Source: Torreya grandis
Taxonomy: Eukaryota > Streptophyta > Pinopsida > Cupressales > Taxaceae
Direction of reading: 5' to 3'
DNA: 64,000 nt
Assembly (NCBI GenBank): GCA_037957365.1
Contig: JARHVA010001191.1
Location: 941,001-1,005,000, forward strand
The notes under the pieces: model-generated
What the model was told of the DNA's origin: nothing
The model's input: only the letters and a program-made list of their open reading frames with translations
The model's database searches: none
Shown here: in pieces, positions 11,280 through 22,205 of the stretch
Layout: each line of letters opens with the position of its first letter
How positions within the stretch are numbered: position 1 is the stretch's first letter
Made by a program: the position numbers and the translations under genes

Positions 11280-12300
11280 ACCTTCTTATGGATGGTGTTA
11301 ACATTCATGGATGGGGGGAAGGGAAAGAAACCCCTAAAACTCCTTTAAGGGATGACATAAAGTCTAAAACCTATGATATGATGTCTTAAAAGATGATTTC
11401 TAAAATTTAGTCAAATCTACAAGGCATGATGTATAAGGATGTACAAGTCCAAATTCAAATGTCAACAATGCAAGGGGATCTTAATGGAATGAACAATTGG
11501 TTGCAAAAGATAACAACACAAGTGGATACTATTTCATCTCATTTTCCACTCAAAAATCCTCCATTTTTCCATTTGGTCCTCCTCCTCTCAACATTAACAC
11601 CACTAATATAGGGTTAAAATAAATGTTGCCAAAAGTGGACTTGCACAAGTTTGATGGTAAGGATTCACTAACTTGGATCACTCAAATTGAAAATATATTT
11701 GATATGCACCAATTAATAACTCTCAAAAGGTGTTCATGGTATCTATGTATCTGGAACCTTAGCCATTCATTTAGTATCATTGGTTGTGTGCTTAAAATAA
11801 GAAGACTAGTGCTCTTGTTACATGGTCAATATTATCTGATGAACTAATGTCTCACTATCGGCATAATGTTTTTAAAAACTACTTCAGCCAATTAGCCAAA
11901 TTGTGACAAATAAGAATAGTGAAGGATTATATTCATCTATTTCATAATCTATCATTATTGGTGGACATCACTAAGGCAAATTTGATTGACCTTTTTTTAG
12001 GTGGACTAAAAGATAGTATTCAATTGGAGGTTCGCATGTTAAACTCCTCAATTATATCTAAATTTATCTCAAGGGCACACTTAGTAGTAGAAAAAGAGAT
12101 GTGCAAACATCATCCTTTCACTACTAGTCAAGAATGCACCTTCCCAACTCCATCACTACCTCAACCTACCAGATTGACAATAAATTTTTTTGAGGAGAAT
12201 CATGTTAAAGGGTTATGTTATGGTTTTGATAGCAAATGGATCAAAGGTAATCGATGTGCTAAAAATAAGTTATTTTATATCGAAGGGGTGGACAAGGATG
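11280..12300 (+). pseudogene. gag: Chromovirus gag
   Basis: The frame is broken by several stops. A stretch from 11623 reads MLPKVDLHKFDGKDSLTWITQIE, the F-x-G-x(5)-W core of retrotransposon gag. The capsid continues from 11919 with FLGGLKDSIQLEVRM. Near 12214-12275 is a decayed zinc knuckle, C-YGFDSKWIKGN-RC, in which the second Cys is Phe and the His is Asn. An acidic linker DKDEEDEE follows and leads to protease, as in chromoviral polyproteins. Confidence 0.85.
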
Positions 12301-12339
12301 AAGAAGATGAGGAGGTATTTGGTGAGGGTTTTAAAGGAC

Positions 12340-12700
12340 CTAAGGCTAAATTTGTAGATTCTCAACTTACTATCTCTTACCATGCCCTTACAGGTATTTC
12401 TAATCCTCAGACTCTTAAGGTGGTGGGTTTCCTTAAGAAATCAAAGGTCATGGTGTTGATTGAATCCATAAGTACACATAGTTTTATCAATAGTAAGTTG
12501 GTTGATCATTTGAATTGTTTCATCTACCTAGCACCAGAATTTCAAGTCATGATTATAGATGGTGGTATAGTTAATTGTTCTTAAAAATGCCACAGTATTA
12601 AGTTTGTAATGGGGTATTATTTTCTAGGTTATCCTATGTTTTCTATTCCTATGGGTAGGACTAACATTATTTTTGGAGTATAATGGATCACCACATTGGG
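12340..12700 (+). pseudogene. pol: Chromovirus protease
   Basis: The aspartic protease frame reads VGFLKKSKVMVLIESISTHS then FINSKLVDHL. The usual active-site DSGSTHNFI appears as ESISTHSFI, so both the catalytic Asp and the Gly are lost. It is open to 12584, after which stops accumulate. Confidence 0.75.
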
Positions 12701-12939
12701 TAATATTGAGATGAATTTCCAAGAATTTTCATGAACTTTCATTCTACATGTAATCTATTCAAACTGCAAGGATTAAGATTTAAATCTCCATAATTGGTTA
12801 GATCACATCAAATGACCAAAATGCTAAAAAAAGGTGCTGAAGAATTTTTGGTGTGCTTATTTTCATTGATGTTCAACAAAAAAAGGAGTCTACCCATCCT
12901 TATTTATAACAAATATTGGATAAACATTTAGTTGTTTTT

Positions 12940-14275
12940 GACCCCATTCCAAAAGGTCTTCCTCCTAGTTGTACCCATGATCATTACATCAAACTCATTC
13001 TTGGAAGTATGCCACCCAACATCAGACCATACAGATATCCTTATGACCATAAGAGTGAAATTGAAAAAATGGTATAAGAGTTGTTGGAGGTAGGAACCAT
13101 TTGCCATAGCCAAAGTGAATATTCTTCTCTAGTGGTCATGTTGCAATAAAAGGATGAATCTTGGAGGATGTGCCCATATTATAGAGAGCTCAACAAAATA
13201 ACTATCAAAGATAAGTTTCCTATTCATGTAATTTATGATTTATTAGATGAATTACATGATGTTATTTATTTTACCAAATTAGATCTTTACTTTGGGTATC
13301 ATCAAATCTAGATTCATGTGGAGGACATTCCTAAAATAACTTTTTATACTCATGAAGGCCATTATGAAGTTTTAGTCATGCCTTTTGGTCTCACCAATGC
13401 ATCATCCACCTTTTAGAGTTTGACGAATATGGTTTTTTGGCCATTTTTGAGAAAGTTTGTACTTATGTTTTTTGATGACATCCTTATTTATAGTAAAAAT
13501 TGAGAAGACCACTTGTAACATGTGAAATAGGTAATCTCAATTCTTGAGCAACATCAGTTGTATGCTAAACCATATAAATGTGCTTTTAGAGTCTAAAAAT
13601 TGGAATATTTTGGTCATATTGTATCACATAAGGGATTAAAATTTGATCCTAAAAAAATCCAAGCCATCATAGAGTGGAAAATTCCCAAGACACTCAAACA
13701 ACTAAGGGAAATTTTGGGGTTAACTAGTTACTATCATAGATTTTTCAAACATTATGGTAATATTTCAACACCACTCACTTCTTTGCTGAATAAATAATCC
13801 TTTAACTTTTCAGCACCATTCTGGTAATGGCTGAAAATGGCTATGTGCACCACTCTGATAATGGCTGAAAATGGCTATGTGCACCACTCTGGTAATGGCT
13901 ACACTATACTTTTCTATAACTTTTGTGGTTGAATATGATGCATGTGGATATGGTATGGATGTAGTAATCATGCAAGAGGGTAGTCACATTACCTTTAAAA
14001 TTCATCAATTGAAGGGTAAAAATTGGTTGAACCCATCTATGAGAAATATATGTTGTCTATTCTACATGCAGTCAAACAATGGAGACCTTATCTATTGAGT
14101 CATCATTTTCAAGTAAAGACTGATCATGAAAGCCTTAAATATTTTTTATAACGTATATTTTCATCTAAAGAACAAAAAAATGGGTGATAAAAATGTTAGG
14201 CTATGATTTTGAAATAGTTTATAAGAAATGAAAATAAAATGTGGTGGCTGATGCACTATCTAGGTGAGATGAACT
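12940..14275 (+). pseudogene. pol: Chromovirus reverse transcriptase and RNase H
   Basis: RT motifs in order: PPNIRPYRYPYDHKSEIEK (about 13010), [16 protein letters not shown] (about 13180), [14 protein letters not shown] (about 13268), [12 protein letters not shown] (about 13378) and FFDDILIYSKN (about 13462; the catalytic DD is kept). The thumb and connection follow, with YFGHIVSHKGL and LGLTSYYHRFF. RNase H starts near 13910 with FVVEYDACGYGM, continues with QLKGKN, and ends in VADALS (about 14243). Stops are mostly TAG/TAA at former Gln codons or TAG at former Trp. A 34-bp tandem duplication lies at the RT/RNase H border. Confidence 0.92.
13814..13901 (+). repeat. 34-bp tandem duplication within pol
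   Basis: Unit 13814-13847, second copy 13848-13881 and a third partial copy 13882-13901, each beginning CACCA(C/T)TCTG and differing at one or two bases. The unit is not a multiple of three, so it shifts the frame at the start of RNase H. Confidence 0.9.
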
Positions 14276-14489
14276 AGTTGAGGCATTGTTATGTGCCATG
14301 ACCATTTGGTAGGAAGAATAGATCAGGGAAGCAAGGTCAAAATGGGATAATTATAGTGTTACACATGCATTGATATATAATCTAAAACAAGGTCTAGATG
14401 GGATTAAAAATTTCACATGGAAGGGGAATACATTATGGTAGAAAGATAGATTATATATATGTCATAATTCTCTTCTCAAATAGAAAATC

Positions 14490-15540
14490 CTTCAAGAACT
14501 CCATACATCTCCACTTGGAGGTCACTTAGGTTTTCTGAAAACCTATCATAGAGTCAAGAAGGATTTTTTTAGGAAGGAATCAAAGGTTATATACAAAAAT
14601 ATGTGGCTGAATTTATGGTTTCTTATCAAAATAAAGGTGAAACCATTAAAACCCTAGGTCTTTTATAGCCCTTATCCATCCCTAGTCAATGATGGGAAGA
14701 TGTGTCTATGGATTTCATTACTGATGTTACCATAATATGAAGTTAGAAATGTTATCATGGTTATTGTGGATAAAATCATAAAGTATTCTCATTTTTGTTT
14801 TTTATCTCAACCATTGGTGGCCATTATAGTAGCTTCTACCTTTCTTAATACAGTTTAGAAATTGCATGGTACTCCCAAGATTATTGTCAATGATCTAGAT
14901 CCCATATTCACTAGTAATTTTTGGATGTAATTATTTACATGTTTGGGAACCCAATTGGCTCATATCTCATCCTATCATCCTCAATCCTATGGATAAACTG
15001 AGGTAGTCAATAAGTGTCTAGAAGGGTACCTTTATTTCTTTGTGTCAGATATGGGTTCAATGTTTGCCCCTGGCTGAATGGTGGTATAATACTTTAGTGC
15101 ATAGTTCATCTAAAATGTCTCCTTTTATGGAATTTTATGTATACCATCCTCCATCCCTCAATTTAACATTTAAGGCCCACCCAAAGGTGTGTGTAGTGGA
15201 GGGACACCTTCAACATCAAAAGGAATTCCTTGCTAGTTTGTGTGAAAATTTATATTTGGCCCAGAATTGCATGAAGAAATAAGAAGATCAGCATAAGAGT
15301 GAGAGGAATTTTGAAATTTGTGATTGGTTATTTGTTTGGTTGTATCCATATAATCATATGTCCTTGAAAAAATAGAAAAAAGATAACAAGTTGTCTCCCA
15401 AGTATTATGGCCCTTATCAAATCTTGTAGAAAATTGGTAGTGTGGCCTACAAGCTGGAATTTCCTCCATCCACTCACATTCATCTAGTATTTCATGTATC
15501 TTTCCTGAAGAAGGTCATTAGACATAGAGTTTTCATTCAA
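14490..15540 (+). pseudogene. pol: Chromovirus integrase
   Basis: The N-terminal zinc region is seen as LGGHLGFLKTYHRVKKDFF (about 14515). The catalytic core is present in pieces: WEDVSMDFITD (first Asp, about 14697), IVNDLDPIFTSNFW (second Asp, about 14884) and HPQSYG-stop-TEVVNK carrying the Glu (about 14977). The C-terminal GPY/F module reads SPKYYGPYQIL then VAYKLEFPPSTHIH (15391-15480). Frameshifts and stops are frequent. Confidence 0.88.
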
Positions 15541-15559
15541 ACTAAGTTACCATAATTAG

Positions 15560-15735
15560 ATGATGAAGGGAGAGTTATTGTTGATCCTAAAGCAGTCTTT
15601 CAAATGCATACTAAACAACTATGGTCTAGAATAATTAGAGTATCTAATCAAATGGAAGCATCTACCTTTTGAATATGCTACCTAGGAGGATGAAGTCTTC
15701 ATACAACAAAATCCAAGATTGCTTCAATGTTAAGG
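15560..15735 (+). pseudogene. Chromodomain at integrase C-terminus
   Basis: After DDEGRVIVDPKAVFQ in one frame, a one-base shift gives YLIKWKHLPFEYAT-stop-EDEVFIQQ, the conserved chromodomain core with its Trp-to-stop change (TGG to TAG). In chromoviruses this module is thought to guide integration to heterochromatin. Confidence 0.85.
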
Positions 15736-15749
15736 ACAAGGTTTTTTTT

Positions 15750-15762
15750 AAAGGGAGTGGCA
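15750..15762 (+). other. Polypurine tract of chromovirus
   Basis: AAAGGGAGTGGCA lies directly before the TGCTACAC start of the 3' LTR. Confidence 0.8.
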
Positions 15763-16089
15763 TGCTACACCCTTAACCATTAGCATGTCTAAGGATATGT
15801 GTAGTTAACTTATGGTTTACATAACCCTTTTTCATGTTATTTTACATTTCTCTATGCACTCATATGCTTAGTAGGTCAGTGTATGGGTTGTCCATGGCCT
15901 TGGTAGACTATATATAATAAGTAAGGCTAATTTTTCATCATCATATTGGAGTATTCATTTCTTATTGAAAGCATTTGGGAGGTTTCCCCCTCGAAGTGGC
16001 TTATATATTATTCATATTTTTTGATATATTTCTATATCATTGTGATATATATTTGTTATTTGCCTATTTGGTGAAGTAATATCATTACA
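15763..16089 (+). repeat. 3' LTR of chromovirus
   Basis: 327 bp; the extra length over the 5' copy comes mainly from a short duplication near 16020-16045 (ATATTTCTATATCATTGTG). It ends ATTACA and is followed by gagca. Confidence 0.9.
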
Positions 16090-16094
16090 GAGCA
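16090..16094. repeat. Target-site duplication, right copy (gagca)
   Basis: Exact repeat of 10586-10590. Confidence 0.9.
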
Positions 16095-16199
16095 CAAGTA
16101 GAGAAAATAAAAATAAAATTATCTGTGTATATGAATATGAATGAAATTTTAATGTATACATAATGATCAAATACTAAAACTTAGACTTAGTAAATGGTA

Positions 16200-17050
16200 T
16201 CAGCTAGTTCAATGTAGTTTAAAGGAGTCAACTAACACTCAACTACATCAACCAAGCTAAAGAAGTGAAAATTATATAAATATCTACTCAAAACTACATC
16301 GACCAAGTCAATATAGTACAAAAGGGAAACATGAACTAAATAAACTCCATCATCCTGGTTGATGTAGTAGGAAATGAGGAAAATAATACAACTAAGTAAT
16401 ATAGGATGGAAGGAAGTAGGTAGAAAGGAAAATATGAGGAAGCTAAAATAGGTATAAGAATGATATGACCATGAAATATATATCATATCTCAAAAAACAC
16501 CAATGTTTATTCCTTAATTAAGATGATGATTTTGATAAGAAGTACTTAAGTTAAAAAAATATGAGGGGAAATGGGTTTTTAAGAAAAAATCAAAATTTAG
16601 GCCAAAGGCATTTATTATGGCCAAGGTGATTTTTTTACCTTATCTAAACTACATTAAACAAGTTGATACAATTTAAAAATAGGGATGGTTTTACCTGGCC
16701 AATGTTGTATGGGTAGGTTAATAAAGTTAGTCAATAAGTTTTCTAATGTTGTATTTCATGGTCAATGCAATAAGAGGAATATTAGAATGGCTAATGATAT
16801 ATAACATAGACAATGACATTAAGAAATAAATATCGTTGATGTTTTATAACATGGATGATGCAACTAAGAGATAAATCTAGCTGATGTAGTTTTTTAAGTG
16901 GTCAATGTAGTAGGAGGTGATGCTAAGCATGGTTGACACTGTAGTGTATGGTTGATGTAGTGTGAATTAAATCAACCCAATGAAATATATCATGGTTGAT
17001 ATATAGAAAATAAGATACAACCAATGTAGTTGAGTGCATGGCTAATACAT
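16200..17050. repeat. Diffuse repeat field of GGTTGATGTAGT-like words, both orientations
   Basis: Forward copies occur near 16355, 16695, 16880, 16905, 16930, 16950 and 17020 (for example ATGGTTGATGTAGTGTG). Inverted copies occur near 16240, 16290 and 16645 (for example ACTACATCAACCAAGC). Spacing is often about 30-35 bp. There is no gene in this stretch. Confidence 0.65.
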
Positions 17051-17138
17051 TATTATATATATATATATATATAAGAATTTATTTATATTTTTGAATTAGA
17101 AACCTAATTTATGCTTAATTTTTTGACATTTTATAGAG

Positions 17139-19036
17139 ATGATAAGGACTCTAGAGGCTATTAGATGTAATGTGGCTGCTAGATTTACTAGAGAGGTTAG
17201 TTGTAGTGGATCACACGTAGTAGACTACATTAGGTTTTGAAAAAAATATAGATATGTTTTGAATTCCTCTAATTATATACCTTATAGTCATGTTTGTAGG
17301 AATTGGGAGAGGTTTACAGACATATTTAGATGGGTGGTGGATGGGGAGACTATAGATGTGGCCATCTTCATAGAGGATATACATGCAGTATTAGGATTTC
17401 CTATCATGGGCACATTGGTGATGTGTAATGCCTCTGACAATGTGGATGAGAGGGTAGCCTTGGTGTGTTAGGTGAAAACATTAGCTAGGTATGATTATCA
17501 TATGCTAATTGTACATCTATTTGATGTATATAGTGACCATTATAAACATCTAGAAGCCCTTGATCAGACTTATGATAGCTCATGTAATATGTCAAAAGTA
17601 TGATGGCACAATGTTAATATATATTATAGATCTAAGTTAGCCTATACTAGATCATGGCACATGATATGATGTGGGTTTATTCATATAGGTTTAATTAATG
17701 CACTATTTTTGTGTTATCTTTAGTAGAGGGCCACATACTATGGGCCTAATTTTTATTTTTAAAAGTTAGATATATGAGAGTATCCTGATGTATGCACCAA
17801 TGGTAATTCCTCATGTGATCAATGATGTTCCTTCTTGGGTGAGGAGGTGAAGCCATGACCTTGTTTTTTGAGTGATGCCTCATGTGTTGATGCTACAGGG
17901 TATGTAGAGGGGATAGATTATATGGATGCTATATCAGGAGATAGTGATATACATGACCAACTTGGCCAATCACCATGTAGTCATAGGTGTAAAGGAAGAT
18001 TATAGGGAATTACACCTAGTAGGTGAAACCTAACTCATGTGATTGTATTCCTTGGTATTTTGGGTTTTCACATCCAACCACTCTATTTTTGGTCCAAAAT
18101 ATTAAAGCGTTTCATGCTATAGAACATCAAAATGTCGAGGGGAATGAATTACTAATTAAAGTTCCTATGGTGTAGCCCTATAAACCAAAGGTGGTAAGAC
18201 AAAAAATGAGATGGAATTGGGTAGATCAATCATCAAGAGGAGGTAGATATATTACAAAAATGTCATAACAATAATAGGTATATATTACTACATGTTTGAC
18301 AACTAACTAGATGGTAGAGTGATCAGCACATAGGCATTCTCATTGGGCTAGAGTCATATATATGGGATAATAATTAGGTTTGAAACCACCTTAGGGATAT
18401 GATGATGAGAAAGTGATAGGTGAACATGAAATTTATAATATAGTGGGTAATTGAGTGTATTAAGTTTTATTATTTTCATATTCTAGAGATATAAATATAT
18501 ACACAATATATACTAGCGATGTGTGTGTGTGTGTGTGTGTGTGTGTGATTTGATTTGATTTTTTTCATTTTATAGATGTTATAATAGAGGATGCACAATA
18601 GAGGACCATGGTTGAGGATAAAAATCATGATATCTTAGTTGACGTGCTTCCACATCATGATATTACTTAGATGGTGTGTCTTATGGTACCTTCAATTGAG
18701 GCATCTAATAGTTGGTTTAGAATATTTGATGAGGTCACCTGAGATTTGTGTATATGACTAATATCTAAGGCTTAAGTAATAGTACCATCAAGATTTAGAC
18801 ATGGACATTTATAGGCAAGACATGTTTTAGCCTAGGAAAGGGATGCACATATGGCCATAATTAGGTAGGTGTCAGTATTACAGGCCCAGGTAGCCAATCT
18901 ACAAGGGTAGGTCTAGGGGATACATTCATGGACATAGAATATTTACTAGAGTCAACATGGTACACCATTTGGACATGAATCTATGGGGAGTGTGACACAT
19001 CTCCCACCTAGTGGACATGGTAAACCAAAATCTTAA
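17139..19036 (+). pseudogene. Unrecognised decayed gene, apparently spliced
   Basis: I do not recognise the family. From ATG 17139 one frame, interrupted by about ten stops explicable by single C-to-T or G-to-A changes, runs to about 18440. It starts MIRTLEAIRCNVAARFTREV and includes an open 70-codon piece at 17259-17471 with WERFTDIFRWVVDGETIDV. Later come LARYDYHMLIVHLFDVY, TYYGPNFYF, DATGYVEGIDYMDAISGD, PYKPKVVRQKMRW and DQSSRGGRYI. A plausible intron (donor GG-gtaattg near 18446, acceptor ttttatag near 18575) contains a (TG)n tract. A second exon (to about 19036) encodes HDILVDVLPHHDIT, a basic stretch, a heptad-like QVSVLQAQVANLQG and a Gly/Pro/Ser tail. It may be a domesticated or transposon-borne plant gene; function unknown. 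Confidence 0.6.
18520..18547. repeat. (TG)n microsatellite
   Basis: About 14 TG units, inside the putative intron of the unrecognised gene. Confidence 0.95.
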
Positions 19037-19083
19037 AGGTGATTTTTTACTATTATGTACCATTGTGATGTATTAGGATGTAA

Positions 19084-19157
19084 TATATGTATGTATGTCT
19101 GCATGCATACATGCAAGCATGCATACATGCAAGCATGCATGCATGTATATATGTATT
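19084..19157. repeat. Short palindromic GCATGCATACATGCAA repeats
   Basis: Alternating GCATGCATAC and ATGCAAGCATGC words in about 3 units, flanked by GTATGTATG. The tract is largely self-complementary. Confidence 0.75.
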
Positions 19158-19410
19158 TTTTCATGACTCATGTTGTGTAATTTATTGATTTTTATTTCTA
19201 TCACTTAGTGATGTATATCATACTATGAGAAAAATGATGTATGATGTATATTTTATTATTTTATATAAAATGTGGGAAATTAATGGTAAAAAAGAATAAT
19301 AAAAATGTAAATGGAAAAATCATAAGTAGAAAATTTTAAAAACAAAATATTTAAAATTAAAATGTGAAACACATGATTGTAATAAAAATAAAATATTACT
19401 GAATTAAAAC

Positions 19411-19680
19411 ATAAATGAAATGAAAATTTCAAATGAAGATATGTAAGTAAATGAAATATCAAGGAATTAAAAATTCAAACAAATATATATAAGTAAATGA
19501 AATATCAATGAATGAAAAACTCAAACAAAGATATGTAAGTAAATGAAATATTAATGAATGAAAAAAATCCAACAAAGATATGTAAGTAAATTAAATATCA
19601 CTAAATGAAAACTCAAACAAAGACATGTTAGAAAATGAAATATCAATGATTGAAAAATTCAAGAAAAGATGTAATAAAAT
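19411..19680. repeat. 46-bp minisatellite, about 6 units
   Basis: Imperfect units of 44-48 bp share the start ATGAAATATCAATGAATGAA and the end AAAGATATGTAAGTAA. Copies start near 19411 (partial), 19451, 19497, 19543, 19590 and 19635. Confidence 0.85.
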
Positions 19681-19689
19681 GGAAATGTT

Positions 19690-20874
19690 ATCTCATTTAA
19701 GATAAGTATATAAAATATAAAACAAATAAAACATGTAAACATGAAAGTGTGAATAAATTTTGAATAATCTCTAAAGGATGATGATTTCAAACTTAGTGTT
19801 TTCTATAAAATGTGATATAAGAAGGTACAACTACCTAATCACATGACTAGATTGATAATGAGATGGTGTATTAATTAATGATGACAAGGTGTTTTGTGAG
19901 GAAGGCCTTATCCTATTTGAGGTCTTGGAATGCAACTCAAAAAATTAAAGCTAAGAAGTATAAGGAGGATGATGTGATCAGCTAAAAGTGATACCCATCA
20001 AGGGGGATACTAGGGAATATGATGTAAATAAGAAATTTAGGGTTCCACATGGGTGATGTAGAAATATTTAATGGGAATGAGACACAATAAACAAGTGGGC
20101 AAGGCTAATAACTATTGGCATCAAGGATGTAGGACACTCCAACTAGTGAACAAAAATGTTGGGATAATAAGTAAAGTACAGACATCATCCCATGAAGGCT
20201 ATTATGCATGAAAATTAGAAGTATCCTACCATCCTACAATGTATTCCCCACTCCTTGAGATTCTTTACAGATCCATCGATCTACTATGAAGATTGGGTAC
20301 TTGCATGAAAAATTAGGTGGTTCTAAAATATGTAGGAATATATAATAATATAAAACCTCCTACCCCAAGATACTCACCTAACGTACCTCGATGGACATCA
20401 AATCTATCTTGAGGCTAAATATGGAGTTTATTCAACTAAGATAGGAGATGTGCCAAACAAATATCATGTATTTCGATGTGATCTAAATTTTAATATGTAA
20501 TATGCCTTTTAACATTGCCTTTTATTATGATATGTATTTTAACTCTCTTAAATTTTTCTATTCCTCCTCCATATAGATTAAAAAAATCAAACATGGATGA
20601 GATAGATAATTAATACAAGAGAGATTTCACTCAGCCACTAGAATGAAGGGATTAAAGACTATGGTGTCTAAAGACTCATATAATTTTCCATAAATAAGTA
20701 TGTAATATCAAAACCATCCTATGTATACCTCAAGTGAAAGGAAATTAGGGAAAGATGGGGATAAAAAAATATTTATCTATGTAAGTAAAGGTGATATAAT
20801 GATGAATACATTTGTAGTTGATCACAATAATGGAAAAGAATGCTCCAAAAGTGTTAAGGCTATGTGATGATAAT
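19690..20874. other. No gene recognised
   Basis: AT-rich with no long frame, domain or repeat pair identified. Confidence 0.5.
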
Positions 20875-20879
20875 CATGT

Positions 20880-20943
20880 TGTAAAAAATTGTTACACCAA
20901 AACCTTTAGGCATTAGTGAAATCTGCCTATCAGGATCATAACA
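20880..20943 (-). repeat. Miniature element LTR (left copy, 3' LTR on minus strand)
   Basis: 64 bp, TG...CA, with the core ACACCAAAACCT and GGCATTAGTGAAAT shared with the right copy. Confidence 0.7.
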
Positions 20944-21078
20944 TCCCACCATGCTTACAAAGCCCAGACTTTGGTCTATATTTTCACTCGTACACTAGAC
21001 TCCTCCACATGTATGATCCCTAGACAAACACTACCAGCTAGCATAGCCACCTACTCCATGACTTATACACAAGTGGAG

Positions 21079-21090
21079 GCTTTAATACCA
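21079..21090 (-). other. Primer binding site of miniature element
   Basis: The minus strand reads TGGTATTAAAGC, which matches TGGTATCAGAGC except for C to T and G to A. It is separated from the LTR by two bases. Confidence 0.65.
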
Positions 21091-21092
21091 AA

Positions 21093-21156
21093 TGTAATGA
21101 ACCATTACACCAAAACCTCAAGGCATTAGTGAAATCCACACATTAGGATCATAACA
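21093..21156 (-). repeat. Miniature element LTR (right copy, 5' LTR on minus strand)
   Basis: 64 bp, same ends and length as 20880-20943. Confidence 0.7.
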
Positions 21157-21161
21157 TATTT

Positions 21162-22205
21162 AGAGAGTTTCAGACCCCAAGGATATACAAAATGATTTAT
21201 GCACTAGGCTAATCACTTTTAGGAGACTTAATTGCTTTTGGGAGAGTTGACTAATTTTTGGATATTTAATGTTTGGTTGACTACTTTTGATTTGTATAAA
21301 CATGGTTACTATCTTTGACCATTTTTTATTTTTTTAAGAATCTCTTGTATTATCTAAAACCTATTTTATATCATCATCATTGTATTTTAATACTTAGATA
21401 AGTCATAAATGAGGTTCATATCTTATTATGTTTCTATTTTCACTTTTAAATATCAATTGTTTAAGTTAATTTCAATCAGTCAACCAATTTGAATATTTAT
21501 TTTATATTTTATTTTGGGTATTTAGATCATATTTGAATTTGCCTTTCCCAATTTATGTGATTGATGTATTATTTTATACACTTGTATGAAGCACCTTAAC
21601 TAGCCAATGTGTTCACATTTATGGTTAACATGTCTCCAAGGCCCACCAAATCAATTAGAGTATAATGCTCACAATTGGGCTAACATCCATTAACACCACA
21701 TCAAAGAAAACAAAAATGGTTAAGGAAAATGATAGTAGTTAATCCAAATGTTAGCTATGAATGAAAATTTAATGTTAATATATGTTGAACACTGAGAAAA
21801 AAATTTAAACATAATACTAGTTTTTTGCACACTTTTCCTTATTTCATTTATCTTTTGTCATTACACTGCTCATTTTTAACCTATGAAAGATCTTTTTGGT
21901 CATTACACAATTCCAAAATTTCTTATTGCAATCATAGGAGCATCCTCAAGGAGGAATTTTACTATACATGTTTGTTATCTACAATGAATTGCATTGTTTG
22001 CATTGTTGAATCTCTAACCTTGTTGAGCATAATATCAGTTTAAAATATCAAAAGGGCACAACCATTCAACAAATCAATTTTTCAAACATTATCCAATATC
22101 ATATATAACATAAGTGGCTTTCTAAATGTGATTCTACGATTACTACATGAGATTATGTCAACTAAGCCCCCAAAAAATTGTAATACACGAAACCCAAATG
22201 AGCTT
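21162..22205. other. No gene recognised
   Basis: AT-rich; the longest frame is 72 codons (21825-22043) with no domain-like content. Confidence 0.5.

Larger units (their letters stand above)
10591..16089 (+). mobile_element. Ty3/gypsy chromovirus, full-length but decayed
   Basis: A 5.5-kb element with LTRs of 312 and 327 bp, TSD gagca, a PBS for initiator-Met tRNA and a PPT. The order gag, protease, RT, RNase H, integrase, chromodomain defines a chromovirus. Total length and short LTRs resemble the Reina-type clade (inference from size only). All frames carry stops and frameshifts. The LTRs are visibly more diverged than those of the copia element, so this is an older insertion. Confidence 0.93.
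20880..21156 (-). mobile_element. Miniature LTR retrotransposon (SMART/TRIM-like)
   Basis: Two direct copies of exactly 64 bp (20880-20943 and 21093-21156), both TGTAA...ATAACA, enclose only 149 bp. On the minus strand the sequence next to the right copy reads TGGTATTAAAGC after two bases, i.e. an initiator-Met PBS with two transitions. Next to the left copy it reads GGTGGGA, a short polypurine tract. There is no coding capacity. The LTRs differ at 12 of 64 sites, 9 of them transitions. Flanking 5-mers (catgt and tattt) match at only 3 of 5 sites, so the TSD is decayed or absent. Layout and size fit the smallest known class of nonautonomous plant LTR elements. Confidence 0.65.
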
